From CAZJLP01 sp964546955 (GTDB taxonomy: Bacteria > Verrucomicrobiota > Verrucomicrobiia > Opitutales > Opitutaceae): a stretch of DNA of 64,000 nucleotides. Shown piece by piece: positions 42,605 to 50,818 of the stretch (within the stretch, counting starts at the first letter, position 1; the number at the start of each line of letters is the position of its first letter). A model generated the notes under the pieces. The model had not been told where the DNA came from, did not search any database, and was given only the letters and a program-made list of their open reading frames with translations. Location: assembly GCA_964546955.1 (NCBI GenBank), contig CAZJLP010000020.1, positions 15,946 through 79,945 of the forward strand. The letters run 5' to 3'. Position numbers and translations under genes: made by a program.

Positions 42605-43756
42605 TCAAACCGGCCCGGCGGCGTCGCGGTTGGCCCCCGCTTCGTAGCGTTCGATCCACGCGCGGTGCCAGGTGGCGTAGTCGCCGGCTTCGATGTGAGT
42701 TCGCGCTTGCGCCATCAGGTCGAGGAAAAAGTGCAGGTTGTGCAGAGTGAGCAGGGTGCCGCTCAGCATCTCGCCCGCGACTGTCAGGTGCCGGAGATAG
42801 GCCCGCGAAAAATTGGCCGCATAGTTCGCCAACCCCTCGACGATCGGCCGTGGATCCGTGCGAAATTTTTCGTTTCTCAGATTCAGCGGACCGTCCGGGG
42901 TGAAAACCAATCCGTTGCGCGCAACGCGGGTGGGCAGGACGCAATCAAACATGTCCACGCCGAGTGCGACCATTTTCAGAAGTTGCGGGGGCGTGCCGAG
43001 CCCCATCGTGTACCGCGGCTTGTCCACGGGCAGGTGGGGTGTCGTTGCTCCGACCTGTTTGATCATCTCGGGCTCTGGCTCACCGACGCTGACGCCGCCG
43101 ACCGCGTACCCGGGAAAATCCAAGGCGGCCAGCCCTTCCGCCGCGCTGCGGCGGAGGTCATCGAAGGTGGAACCCTGGACGATGGCGAAGACATGATGTC
43201 CCGTCGCGAGGAACCCGCTGTCGGTGGCGAGTTGCTTGCACTGTGCCGCCCAGCGATGGCTGCGCTCCACCGCGCGTGCGCAGGCGTCTCGATCGCACGG
43301 CCAGGGCGGACATTCGTCCAAAACCATCGCGATGTCGCTGCCGAGGTTTTCCTGGATCGACATGACCTCGCGCGGACCGAGGAAAAGTTTCGCCCCGTCG
43401 ACATGCGACTGAAACGCAACGCCGTCGTCGCGGATGTCGCGCAGTTTGGCCAAACTGAAAACCTGGAAACCGCCGCTGTCGGTGAGAATGGGGCCGTCCC
43501 ACCCCATGAAACGATGAAGTCCGCCGAGTTCTCGCACGAGATGGCTACCCGGCCGAAGATTTAAATGGTAGGTGTTCCCCAGGATAATTTGCGCGCCGAT
43601 CTCGCGCAATTGGACCGGAGTCACCGCCTTGACCGTTCCTTGCGTACCGACCGGCATGAAGATCGGGGTTTCGACCCAGCCATGGCGGGTCTGCAATCGT
43701 CCACGCCGGGCAGCGGTGCCGATGTCAGTTTTTAGCAGCTGAAAGTGTGCGGCCAT
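42605..43756 (-). CDS. tgt: tRNA-guanine (queuine) transglycosylase, lacking the zinc cysteines
   Basis: A 383-residue enzyme that exchanges guanine 34 for the queuosine precursor in tRNAs with GUN anticodons. Catalytic aspartates in LTDSGGFQVFS and in GVDMFDCVLPTRVARNG are present, as are the substrate loop QGSTFDDLRR and the LHNLHFF histidine region. The zinc motif that normally reads CxCxxC before YSRAYLRHL is replaced by GLANYAANFSRAYL: none of the three cysteines remains. The DNA reading is unambiguous here. Either this lineage holds the C-terminal fold without zinc or activity is altered. Confidence 0.92.
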   Translation of the reverse strand: MAAHFQLLKTDIGTAARRGRLQTRHGWVETPIFMPVGTQGTVKAVTPVQLREIGAQIILGNTYHLNLRPGSHLVRELGGLHRFMGWDGPILTDSGGFQVFSLAKLRDIRDDGVAFQSHVDGAKLFLGPREVMSIQENLGSDIAMVLDECPPWPCDRDACARAVERSHRWAAQCKQLATDSGFLATGHHVFAIVQGSTFDDLRRSAAEGLAALDFPGYAVGGVSVGEPEPEMIKQVGATTPHLPVDKPRYTMGLGTPPQLLKMVALGVDMFDCVLPTRVARNGLVFTPDGPLNLRNEKFRTDPRPIVEGLANYAANFSRAYLRHLTVAGEMLSGTLLTLHNLHFFLDLMAQARTHIEAGDYATWHRAWIERYEAGANRDAAGPV

Positions 43757-43831
43757 GGGTGTGCTCGAACTGTCTGGTCATCACTAGCCCCACGCTTGAC
43801 CCGGCTGTCAATCCGGCGGTAATTCAACCGC

Positions 43832-44398
43832 GTGCTGCTGGTCATCGACAACTACGATTCCTTTACCTACAACTTGGTCCAGTATTTCGGCCAGTTGGGA
43901 GTGGAGCAGCGCGTTTACCGCAACAACGAAATCACGCCGGCCGAAGCGGTGGCGATGAATCCGGATCGAGTGCTGTTGTCCCCGGGCCCTTGCTCCCCGA
44001 AAGAAGCCGGCGTCACGCTGGAGATCCTAAAGGCTTTCGAGGGCAAAAAACCAATCTTCGGCGTCTGCCTCGGACATCAGTCGATCGGCCACTATTTCGG
44101 CGGCAATGTGGTGCGCGCGGACCGCCTGATGCACGGCAAGACCTCGCCCATCTGCCACAAGAACACGGACGTGTTCAAAGGGATGCCGCAGAATTTTCAG
44201 GCGACTCGTTACCATTCGCTCCTGGTCGAACGAGCCTCACTGCCCGCGTGCCTTGAAGTCACTGCTGAAACGGCAGAGGGCGAGATCATGGGCTTGCGGC
44301 ATAAGACGCTGCCGATCTGGGGCGTTCAGTTTCATCCCGAAAGCATCGCGACCGAGGGCGGGATGAAGATTTTGAAGAATTTTTTGGAGCTGAATTAG
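43832..44398 (+). CDS. Glutamine amidotransferase, anthranilate/aminodeoxychorismate synthase component II
   Basis: A 188-residue class I glutaminase starting at GTG 43832. Catalytic triad C79 (GVCLGHQ), H168 and E170 (QFHPESI), with the DNYDSFTYNL start typical of TrpG/PabA. It supplies ammonia to a chorismate-using partner for tryptophan or folate. The partner (TrpE or PabB) is not in the window, and sequence alone does not separate TrpG from PabA; in many bacteria one protein serves both. Divergent from tgt. Confidence 0.9.
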   Translation: MLLVIDNYDSFTYNLVQYFGQLGVEQRVYRNNEITPAEAVAMNPDRVLLSPGPCSPKEAGVTLEILKAFEGKKPIFGVCLGHQSIGHYFGGNVVRADRLMHGKTSPICHKNTDVFKGMPQNFQATRYHSLLVERASLPACLEVTAETAEGEIMGLRHKTLPIWGVQFHPESIATEGGMKILKNFLELN

Positions 44399-44449
44399 GA
44401 TTCGAAGCGGAGCGCAGTTTCCGAACGCCCATAGTGGCGACGTCCAAGC

Positions 44450-44471
44450 GGCGCGTTAAGGATAACGCGCC
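44450..44471. repeat. GGCGCGTTA hairpin repeat, copy 1
   Basis: A 22-bp palindrome with arms GGCGCGTTA/TAACGCGCC around AGGA, identical to 58444-58465, each followed by CT. It lies at the convergent ends of the glutaminase and panE genes. There is no clear T-run, but it could serve as a bidirectional 3' hairpin. Confidence 0.65.
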
Positions 44472-44493
44472 CTATTTTCGGGCCGCACGACGT

Positions 44494-45423
44494 TTAGGGC
44501 TGACGCGCCTTGCCTGTCAGTTCCTTGATTCGGGCGTACAGCGCTTCCAGGCGCGGGAGGGCGGCGCCGGCTTTTTTGGCACGGCGAAGGGGTTCGCCCC
44601 AGATGGATTCCACCTCGACCTCGCGCCCTTCAAGGTAGTCGATCAAGCTGGACGGGCGGTAAGCTCCCATGGGGCGGGTCATGGCGATTTGCTGGTCGAT
44701 CAGTCCGTCCGGCAGCATGAAACCTAACTTCGCCGCCGCGCCGATCACCTCTGCCATCAGGCCGCGCACCTCGAATTCGAGCGCAGGATCGGCTAGAATT
44801 CGATCCGTGGTAAGTCCGCCCGCCGCGATCGAGAGCCCATTGAAGGGAACGTTCCACACGAGTTTGCGCCAGCGCAACTGAGCAAGGTTGTCGCCCACGA
44901 TCGACTTGACGCCGGCAGCGCTGAACATCTCGGAGATCGCGCGCACGCGATCGCCCGCGGGACGCTCGAATTCCCCGAAAGCGACCGAGCCCGGTTCGAT
45001 GCAGAGGATTTCACCCGGTGCGACACGGTTCACGCAGATGAAGCACAACCCTCCGACCACACGTTCCGCGCCAAATGTTTCGGCCAGCAACTCATCCGAA
45101 CCCAGCCCGTTTTGGAGCGTGAGAAGGGTCGATTGCGGATGGAGCAAGGGACGTAAGAGACTTTCGATCTGCCCGTTGGCGGTCGTCTTGAGGCCGACGA
45201 TAATCAAGTCGGCCGGGCCTAATTCGTCCGCCGAGCCATGCGCCTTCACCGGCTTGAGCTCAAACGATTCGGTCGGCAGGGAAACCCGGAGGCCCCGTTC
45301 TCGCACCGCTGGCAGATCGCCGCGCATCAGGAAATGCACCCGCTGCCCGGCACGCGCCAGGCGGGCGCCGTAGTAGCAGCCAATGGCTCCGGCCCCCACA
45401 ATAGCGATCTTGGAAAACGTCAT
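44494..45423 (-). CDS. panE: 2-dehydropantoate 2-reductase
   Basis: A 309-residue ketopantoate reductase (ApbA/PanE) that uses NADPH to make pantoate for pantothenate and CoA. Nucleotide motif IVGAGAIGCYYGARL near the N-terminus, LLTLQNGLGSDELL in the middle, catalytic lysine in LRWRKLVWNVPFN, and the C-terminal RPSSLIDYLEGREVEVESIWG helix region. PanC, the next enzyme of the route, is encoded at 47631-48473 on the same strand, with nadB between them. Confidence 0.92.
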   Translation of the reverse strand: MTFSKIAIVGAGAIGCYYGARLARAGQRVHFLMRGDLPAVRERGLRVSLPTESFELKPVKAHGSADELGPADLIIVGLKTTANGQIESLLRPLLHPQSTLLTLQNGLGSDELLAETFGAERVVGGLCFICVNRVAPGEILCIEPGSVAFGEFERPAGDRVRAISEMFSAAGVKSIVGDNLAQLRWRKLVWNVPFNGLSIAAGGLTTDRILADPALEFEVRGLMAEVIGAAAKLGFMLPDGLIDQQIAMTRPMGAYRPSSLIDYLEGREVEVESIWGEPLRRAKKAGAALPRLEALYARIKELTGKARQP

Positions 45424-45749
45424 TTGTGCGGCGCCGATTTGCGACCGTTACCGGCGGCCTCGCAAGCCCAGGGCCCCTCTTTGCTCCAAAATGGTGATTT
45501 TCCCCTGCAAAACCCCCAAAAGAGGGGGATGTTAACACCTTCAATCCAGGCGTTCGCGAGCGCGATACCCTCTACACCTGGCCGAGGTTTTATCGCAAGC
45601 ATTTGCATTTTAACATCTTGAGTACGTCGGGCGATTTACCGTAGGAGAAACTCCCTATCCCCTCCTTTTTTGGGGACTCACAGGTTATTCACATCCCCCG
45701 TCAAAATGCGTAAGCCGCTGCAAAATCAGCCCTTAAAGCGGCCGAAAAG
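45424..45749. other. Gap between nadB and panE with terminator
   Basis: Apart from the terminator at 45505-45528, it holds an AT-richer stretch around 45590-45620 (ATTTTAACATCTTGAG) that may include a promoter, and GC-rich direct-repeat-like words CCGCTGCAAAATCAGCC and GCGGCCGAAAAGC near the nadB end. No gene supported. Confidence 0.4.
45505..45528 (-). terminator. Intrinsic terminator upstream of panE
   Basis: Minus strand CCCCCTCTTTTGGGGGTTTT: a 5-bp G:C stem with a short loop and a T-run. It sits about 80 bp upstream of the panE start, so it may end read-through from nadB or act as an attenuator. Confidence 0.6.
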
Positions 45750-47348
45750 CTACTTTTTCACGAGAAGGGAATCCCGTGCCGCGCGGCGTTTCGCGGGGTA
45801 ATCCACGATCGCGTGCAGGCCCCGGCTTTCCTTGCGCTGCAGCGCGCAGCTGACGATGAGTTCGGCCACTTGAATGAGGTTGCGAAGTTCAAGCAGTTGG
45901 GAGTCGACGGAGAAATTCCAGTAGTAGTCGTGAATTTCTTTTCCAAGATTCGCAATACGCGCCCGCGCGCGTTCGAGCCGCTTCGTGGTGCGAACAATAC
46001 TGACATAATCCCACATGGTGCGGCGCAACTCGTCCCAGTTGTGCGAGACCACGACACGTTCATCGATGTCGCCGCCGCCCAGATCGACCCAATCCGGAAT
46101 TTTCACCGGTGGGCGCGACTTCGGCGCGCCGAGATAGCGATTCACGGATTCCGCGCCGCGGTGGGCCATGACCACCGCTTCGAGGAGGGAATTGCTGGCG
46201 AGGCGATTGGCCCCGTGCAGACCGGTGCAAGCAACTTCGCCACAGGCGTACAAACCCGGAAGTTCGGTCTCGGCGGCGAGGGTGGTGGCGACTCCACCGC
46301 ACGTGTAATGCGCGGCGGGAACGACCGGGATCATGTTTTTCGCCAAGTTGATCCCGAGCTTGCGGCACGTCTGGTAGATTTGCGGGAAACGTTGCCGCAA
46401 AAACACTTCGTTTCGGTGAGTAATATCCAGCCAGACATGCGGGGCGCCGGATTTCTTCATCTCCGTGTCGATCGCCCGCGCGACGATGTCGCGCGGAGCA
46501 AGGTCCGCCATCTCATGATAACGCGGCATGAAGGCCTCCCCGGCAGCATTGCGAAGGATCGCTCCTTCGCCTCGCACCGCTTCGCTGATCAAAAAGCGCG
46601 CGCCTGTGGTCGAGTACAAAGCGGTCGGATGAAACTGGATGAATTCCATGTTTCGCACCTCGACTCCGGCTCGATAAGCCATGGCGATCCCATCTCCCGT
46701 CGCGATGTCGGGATTTGTGGTATAGAGGTAGACCTGTCCCGCGCCTCCGGTCGAAAGGATGACCACGGGGGCAACAAACGTGGAAACTCGGCCATCACGC
46801 ACATCGAGAGCGTACAAGCCTACCACGCGGTTTTCGGTTTTCGCTTTCTGGCGTTGCAGTTTGGCCGTGGTGATGACGTCGATCGCGAAAAAATGCTCGA
46901 ACAACGCAATCCGCGGATCGCGCCCGATCGCTTTGAGCAAGGCGGCTTCGATCGCTTTGCCCGTCATGTCCTTGACGTGCAAAATACGTCGTTCGCTGTG
47001 GCCCCCCTCGCGTCCCAGATCGTACGCGCCCGACTCGTCACGGGAAAATCGCAGGCCCAACTCGATCAGCTCACGCACCCGGGCCGGGCCATCGCGAACG
47101 ATCTCACGCACCGCCTTTTCATCGCAGAGGCCATCTCCCGCTACGAGCGTATCGCGAACGTGCGAATCGAAATCGTCGGTTTGCGACGTGACGACCGCGA
47201 TCCCTCCTTGGGCATAGTTGGTGTTCGATTCGGCCTTGGTTTTCTTGGTCAGAATGGCAACCGATCGCCCCTGCTGAGCCAGCTTCAAGGCGAAGCTCAA
47301 CCCGGCGATACCGCTGCCAACGACAAGGGCGTCAAACGTTCGGGACAT
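45750..47348 (-). CDS. nadB: L-aspartate oxidase
   Basis: A 532-residue FAD enzyme that oxidises aspartate to iminoaspartate, the first step of NAD synthesis. FAD motif VVGSGIAGLSFALKL at residues 8-22, NYAQGGIAVV, GHSERRILHVKDMTG, catalytic region HPTALYSTTGARFLISEAVRGEGA, and HGANRLASNSLLEAV near 375. It ends with the helical C-domain. This is family-level certain against succinate dehydrogenase by the N-terminus and YAQGGIA motif. The partner NadA is not in the window. Confidence 0.95.
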   Translation of the reverse strand: MSRTFDALVVGSGIAGLSFALKLAQQGRSVAILTKKTKAESNTNYAQGGIAVVTSQTDDFDSHVRDTLVAGDGLCDEKAVREIVRDGPARVRELIELGLRFSRDESGAYDLGREGGHSERRILHVKDMTGKAIEAALLKAIGRDPRIALFEHFFAIDVITTAKLQRQKAKTENRVVGLYALDVRDGRVSTFVAPVVILSTGGAGQVYLYTTNPDIATGDGIAMAYRAGVEVRNMEFIQFHPTALYSTTGARFLISEAVRGEGAILRNAAGEAFMPRYHEMADLAPRDIVARAIDTEMKKSGAPHVWLDITHRNEVFLRQRFPQIYQTCRKLGINLAKNMIPVVPAAHYTCGGVATTLAAETELPGLYACGEVACTGLHGANRLASNSLLEAVVMAHRGAESVNRYLGAPKSRPPVKIPDWVDLGGGDIDERVVVSHNWDELRRTMWDYVSIVRTTKRLERARARIANLGKEIHDYYWNFSVDSQLLELRNLIQVAELIVSCALQRKESRGLHAIVDYPAKRRAARDSLLVKK

Positions 47349-47360
47349 GCGAAGGTAGGA

Positions 47361-47630
47361 GATAGTAGCGAGTAGCGGGTAGCGAGTAGCGAGTAGAAAA
47401 AGCTGAAAGCCGATACTGTCTAAAGAGGGAGTCGATCGCCCGAATCCATCGTTCTCGTTCTCCTACTCGTACTCGTTCTCGATCCCAATCGCGCCGCTTA
47501 ACGTAAAGCGATGCGCCCCGTTCTCTCGTGTCGGTGGGGACGAGAACGAGTAGGAGTAAGAGAACGAGAACGAGAATGAGGCGGAGCGGCGACCCTAGGT
47601 AGGCGAGTGCCTGCTACCCGCTACTTCCTC
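47361..47630. repeat. Nested island with polypyrimidine/polypurine hairpin copy 5
   Basis: Outer arms GTAGCGAGTAGCGGGTAGCG... (47361-47396) and CTGCTACCCGCTACTTCCTC (47611-47630) enclose inner arms 47447-47486 (TTCTCGTTCTCCTACTCGTA...) and 47536-47578 (ACGAGAACGAGTAGGAGTAA...). The inner pair matches the hairpin at 42449-42583. It ends directly at the panC stop codon and covers the whole nadB-panC gap. Confidence 0.85.
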
Positions 47631-48473
47631 TCACAACACCATATTATCGATCAACCGGACTTCGTCGACCCAGGCGGCGATGGCCATCAGGGTGTTGCCG
47701 GGCTGCACTTCACGCAGCGCCTCCATCGTGTTGCGGTCCACGACGGCGACGTAGATCACGCGCACGCGGCGATGCTCGCCGAGAATATGGGTCGCTTCGG
47801 CGATCAACCGATCGACGCGGCGCTCGCCCTGTTCGGCCATGTCCTTGGCTTTCTCGAGCGCTTCGTAAATGGCCAGCGCCTCCTTGCGCATCGTGGTCGT
47901 GAGGTAGCGATTGCGGGAACTCAGCGCGAGGCCCTCGACCTCGCGTAGGGTCGGCGCCACTACCACGTTCACCGTGAAGCAGAGATCCTGTACCATCTTC
48001 TTGATCACGGCGACCTGCTGCGCGTCTTTCTGGCCGAACACGGCGATGTCCGGCCGAATAATGTTAAAGAGCTTGGCCACGACGGTGGTCACGCCACGGA
48101 AGTGATTGGGCCGTGAGACGCCTTCGAGCGGCTTGCCGACCACCTCTTCCAGCACGTAGGTCGAGTATCCTTTGGGGTACATCTCCTCCACCGTTGGGCA
48201 GAAGACAATATCCGCGCCGGCTTCTTCGCAGAGCTGCAAATCGCGCTCAAGGTCACGGGGGTATTTCGCGAAATCCTCGTTGGGACCAAACTGAGTGGGG
48301 TTAACGAAAATGGACACGACCACGGTGTCGGATTGCTCCGCGGCCCGCCGCAGCAAACTCAGGTGGCCTTCGTGCAGCGCGCCCATCGTCGGGACTAAAC
48401 CGATGATCTGATCCTTGGACCTAAGCTCCTCAGCCAGCGTCTGCATTTCCCGAACAGAGGTGATCTTTTGCAT
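47631..48473 (-). CDS. panC: Pantothenate synthetase
   Basis: A 280-residue ATP-dependent ligase joining pantoate and beta-alanine. VPTMGALHEGHLSLL at residues 30-44 with the HxGH nucleotide motif, FVNPTQFGPNEDFAKYPR, VVAKLFNIIRPDIAVFGQKDAQQ and the KMSKS-like LALSSRNRYL. Complete in length. Same strand as panE and nadB, but separated from nadB by a large hairpin island, so independent expression is likely. Confidence 0.95.
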   Translation of the reverse strand: MQKITSVREMQTLAEELRSKDQIIGLVPTMGALHEGHLSLLRRAAEQSDTVVVSIFVNPTQFGPNEDFAKYPRDLERDLQLCEEAGADIVFCPTVEEMYPKGYSTYVLEEVVGKPLEGVSRPNHFRGVTTVVAKLFNIIRPDIAVFGQKDAQQVAVIKKMVQDLCFTVNVVVAPTLREVEGLALSSRNRYLTTTMRKEALAIYEALEKAKDMAEQGERRVDRLIAEATHILGEHRRVRVIYVAVVDRNTMEALREVQPGNTLMAIAAWVDEVRLIDNMVL

Positions 48474-48522
48474 GCGAAAATGGGGCGAACGGAGTCTAGT
48501 ACCTGCGGGCCGCGAGGAAACA

Positions 48523-48720
48523 CAAGCCTAAGCGGCGGGGGGGGCCGCCGCCGCTTAGGCTTGGTTTGGAGTTTCGGGTTTGGAGTTTGGAATGGTGGAC
48601 CAAGAGGACTGACGCAGTTCGTGTGCTGCTGCTGCGGAACGGCCCCGAGGCTAACACAACCTGATGGAACCACCATTGGCTCACTCCTGAACTCCAAACT
48701 CCAAACGCGAAACTCCAAAC
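48523..48720. repeat. Repeat island between panC and dapL
   Basis: A perfect 16-bp hairpin (48523-48538 with 48548-48563; CAAGCCTAAGCGGCGG) is adjacent to word-like arms TTGGAGTTTCGGGTTTGGAG... (48566-48595) and AACTCCAAACTCCAAACGCG... (48690-48720) that pair across 95 bp. Similar ACTCCAAACTC words form the arms at 55287-55429. The gap is divergent (panC minus, dapL plus), so promoters must lie within or between the repeats. Confidence 0.7.
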
Positions 48721-48798
48721 TGCCGCGCTTCGCGCGGCGTCTGGACTTGAAACCCGGGCGGTGGGTCGGCCTAATGGATGTTTACGCCCTAAGCCGCC

Positions 48799-50025
48799 AT
48801 GATCCGCATCAACGAGAACTACACTAAACTCAAAGCGTCGTATCTTTTTTCCGATATCGCCAAGCGGGTGACCGCTTTCCAGCAGGCGAATCCGCAGAAA
48901 CCAGTCATTCGGTTGGGGATCGGCGATGTGACGGAGCCTCTCCTGCCCGTCTGCATCGATGCCCTCCATGCCGCGACCGACGAAATGTCGAAACGCGCCA
49001 CCTTCAAGGGCTACGGCCCGGAACAAGGTTACGCTTTCCTCCGCGAGGCGATCGCTCAGCACGATTACCAAGCGCGCGGAGCCAAGATCGAACCGGACGA
49101 GATCTTCGTCAGCGATGGGTCCAAGTGCGACTGCGGCAATATCCAGGAAATCTTCTCGACGGATGTCCGCCTGGCGATCCCGGATCCCGTCTATCCGGTT
49201 TACGTCGACACCAACGTTATGGCCGGTCGCACGGGCGCGAATGTCAATGGGCGCTACGAAGGAATCACCTACCTCGAGTGCACGCCCTCCAACGGATACA
49301 TTCCCGCGGTTCCCAACACCGCAACCGACCTGATCTACCTTTGTTTTCCCAACAACCCGACCGGAGCGGTGGCAAGTCGCGCCCAGTTGGCCGCGTGGGT
49401 CGAGTACGCCAAAAAGAACAAAGCGATCATTCTTTTCGACTCCGCCTACGAAGCCTACATTCGCGATCCGCAAATCCCTCACAGCATCTATGAGATCGAG
49501 GGCGCGCGCGATGTTGCCGTCGAATTTCGGAGTTTCTCAAAGACCGCGGGCTTCACGGGCACCCGCTGCGCTTACACGGTGATCCCGAAATCGCTGGTCG
49601 CCTACGATACCGCCGGAAATGCCCATTCACTGCACGCGCTGTGGAATCGCCGGCATACGACGAAATTCAATGGCGTCTCCTACCCGGTGCAAAAAGCCGC
49701 GGCGGCGATTTTCTCGGATGCGGGCAAAAAGCAGGTGAAGGAAATGACCGACTTCTATCTCGGAAATGCCGCGCTGATCCGCGAAGCCGTGGCCAAACTG
49801 GGCTTTTCATGCGTAGGCGGTGACAACGCGCCGTACATCTGGATCAACACCGGCCGCGATTCCTGGGAGTTCTTCGATCAACTCCTGAACAACGCCCAGG
49901 TGGTGTGCACACCCGGAGCCGGCTTCGGCAAATGCGGCGAAGGGCACGTGCGGATCAGCTCGTTCAATAGTCGCGAGAACGTGATCTCGGCCCTCGAGCG
50001 GATTCGGGCGGCGTTGAAGACCTGA
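48799..50025 (+). CDS. dapL: LL-diaminopimelate aminotransferase
   Basis: A 408-residue fold-type I PLP enzyme that makes LL-diaminopimelate directly from tetrahydrodipicolinate, serving lysine and peptidoglycan synthesis. The N-terminus INENYTKLKASYLFSDIAKRV, GIGDVTEPLLP, FVSDGSKCDCGNIQEIF, CFPNNPTGAV and the PLP lysine in FRSFSKTAGFTGTRC are characteristic of DapL rather than other aminotransferases. DapL is used by chlamydiae, verrucomicrobia, cyanobacteria and plants, which fits the proposed lineage. Confidence 0.96.
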   Translation: MIRINENYTKLKASYLFSDIAKRVTAFQQANPQKPVIRLGIGDVTEPLLPVCIDALHAATDEMSKRATFKGYGPEQGYAFLREAIAQHDYQARGAKIEPDEIFVSDGSKCDCGNIQEIFSTDVRLAIPDPVYPVYVDTNVMAGRTGANVNGRYEGITYLECTPSNGYIPAVPNTATDLIYLCFPNNPTGAVASRAQLAAWVEYAKKNKAIILFDSAYEAYIRDPQIPHSIYEIEGARDVAVEFRSFSKTAGFTGTRCAYTVIPKSLVAYDTAGNAHSLHALWNRRHTTKFNGVSYPVQKAAAAIFSDAGKKQVKEMTDFYLGNAALIREAVAKLGFSCVGGDNAPYIWINTGRDSWEFFDQLLNNAQVVCTPGAGFGKCGEGHVRISSFNSRENVISALERIRAALKT

Positions 50026-50033
50026 CGCGGCGA

Positions 50034-50163
50034 ATTGCTCATTTTCTTATCGCTCATTGCTCATTTGGCGCACGCGTGGGCTACGATCGGGCCGCCTAGC
50101 AAGAGGTAATCTTGCACTACGGCAACTCACGCCTGCGTGGCTGGCCAATGAGCAATGAGCAAT
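50034..50163. repeat. Inverted repeat of GCTCATT words
   Basis: Arms ATTGCTCATTTTCTTATCGC... (50034-50069) and GCCAATGAGCAATGAGCAAT (50143-50163) pair imperfectly. Inside, GCAAGAGGTAATCTTGC makes a small hairpin near 50100. It fills the gap between the convergent ends of dapL and the lipoprotein gene. Confidence 0.7.
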
Positions 50164-50165
50164 CC

Positions 50166-50792
50166 TTACGGTTTCAATCCCGCCGCGATATCGTCTCCGA
50201 GCTTCGCCGCTGCCTCGCTCAAGAGTCGCGCGAGGGTTCCGTTGTCAGAGCCATCCCAACTGACTTCGGGGGCGGAAACCGTTTTTCTCGCCACCACGCA
50301 GCCTTCGCCGCGCAAGTCGACGATTTCATAGGTCGCCGTGAGCAGAGCCGTTTTGCGAGACCCGGTCGCACTGCCTTCGCACCGATCGATGCGGACAGAC
50401 ACATCGTAATCGCGTTTTCCATCTCGGGAGGAACCGTCGACCACCCGCGCTACGCCATCCGCCCGCGCAATCTGCTCTTTCAGCACCCGGCGAAGTCCCG
50501 CATCGAGGGGCTCGGCCCAGCGGGCAAAATCGTCGAAGCGAAGTTCGTTGGGCCCCGTGCGGGTGACCATCGATTTCGTGCCGCGCAGATAGCCGGGCAA
50601 TTCGACGGGCTGGAGGCCGATCACGAGTTTCCCGGCGGGCTTGTCGGCCTGCGGGGTCGGGTTCGGACTGTTGAGCACATAATATTTTGTCGGGTCCACG
50701 ACAGCCTCGGGCAGGACCTGGCATCCGGCGAAAAGCAGTCCCCCGAAAACAGCCAGCGCCGTGGAGATCGAACGAGTGAGAGGCAGTTTCAT
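50166..50792 (-). CDS. ABC-transport auxiliary lipoprotein (PqiC/MlaA-partner type)
   Basis: A 208-residue lipoprotein; start at 50792 (MKLPLTRSIS) chosen because it gives a short signal peptide with lipobox LLFAGC and Cys24. The mature domain (YYVLNSP, KLVIGLQPVELPGYLR, LRFDDFARWAEPLDAGLRRVLKEQI) matches the ABC_trans_aux/PqiC family, periplasmic partners of MCE transport systems. Last gene of the four-gene operon running right to left from 53808. Confidence 0.88.
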   Translation of the reverse strand: MKLPLTRSISTALAVFGGLLFAGCQVLPEAVVDPTKYYVLNSPNPTPQADKPAGKLVIGLQPVELPGYLRGTKSMVTRTGPNELRFDDFARWAEPLDAGLRRVLKEQIARADGVARVVDGSSRDGKRDYDVSVRIDRCEGSATGSRKTALLTATYEIVDLRGEGCVVARKTVSAPEVSWDGSDNGTLARLLSEAAAKLGDDIAAGLKP

Positions 50793-50818
50793 AGCGCAGA
50801 GAAGGGAATGATCGGGCA

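Noticed and set aside
45813..47375. 520-codon plus-strand frame inside nadB
   Set aside because: Antisense shadow; the minus-strand frame carries complete L-aspartate oxidase motifs.
50096..50165. tRNA-like sequence in the dapL downstream gap
   Set aside because: It has a GCAAGA/TCTTGC hairpin but no complete cloverleaf, T-loop or anticodon arm.
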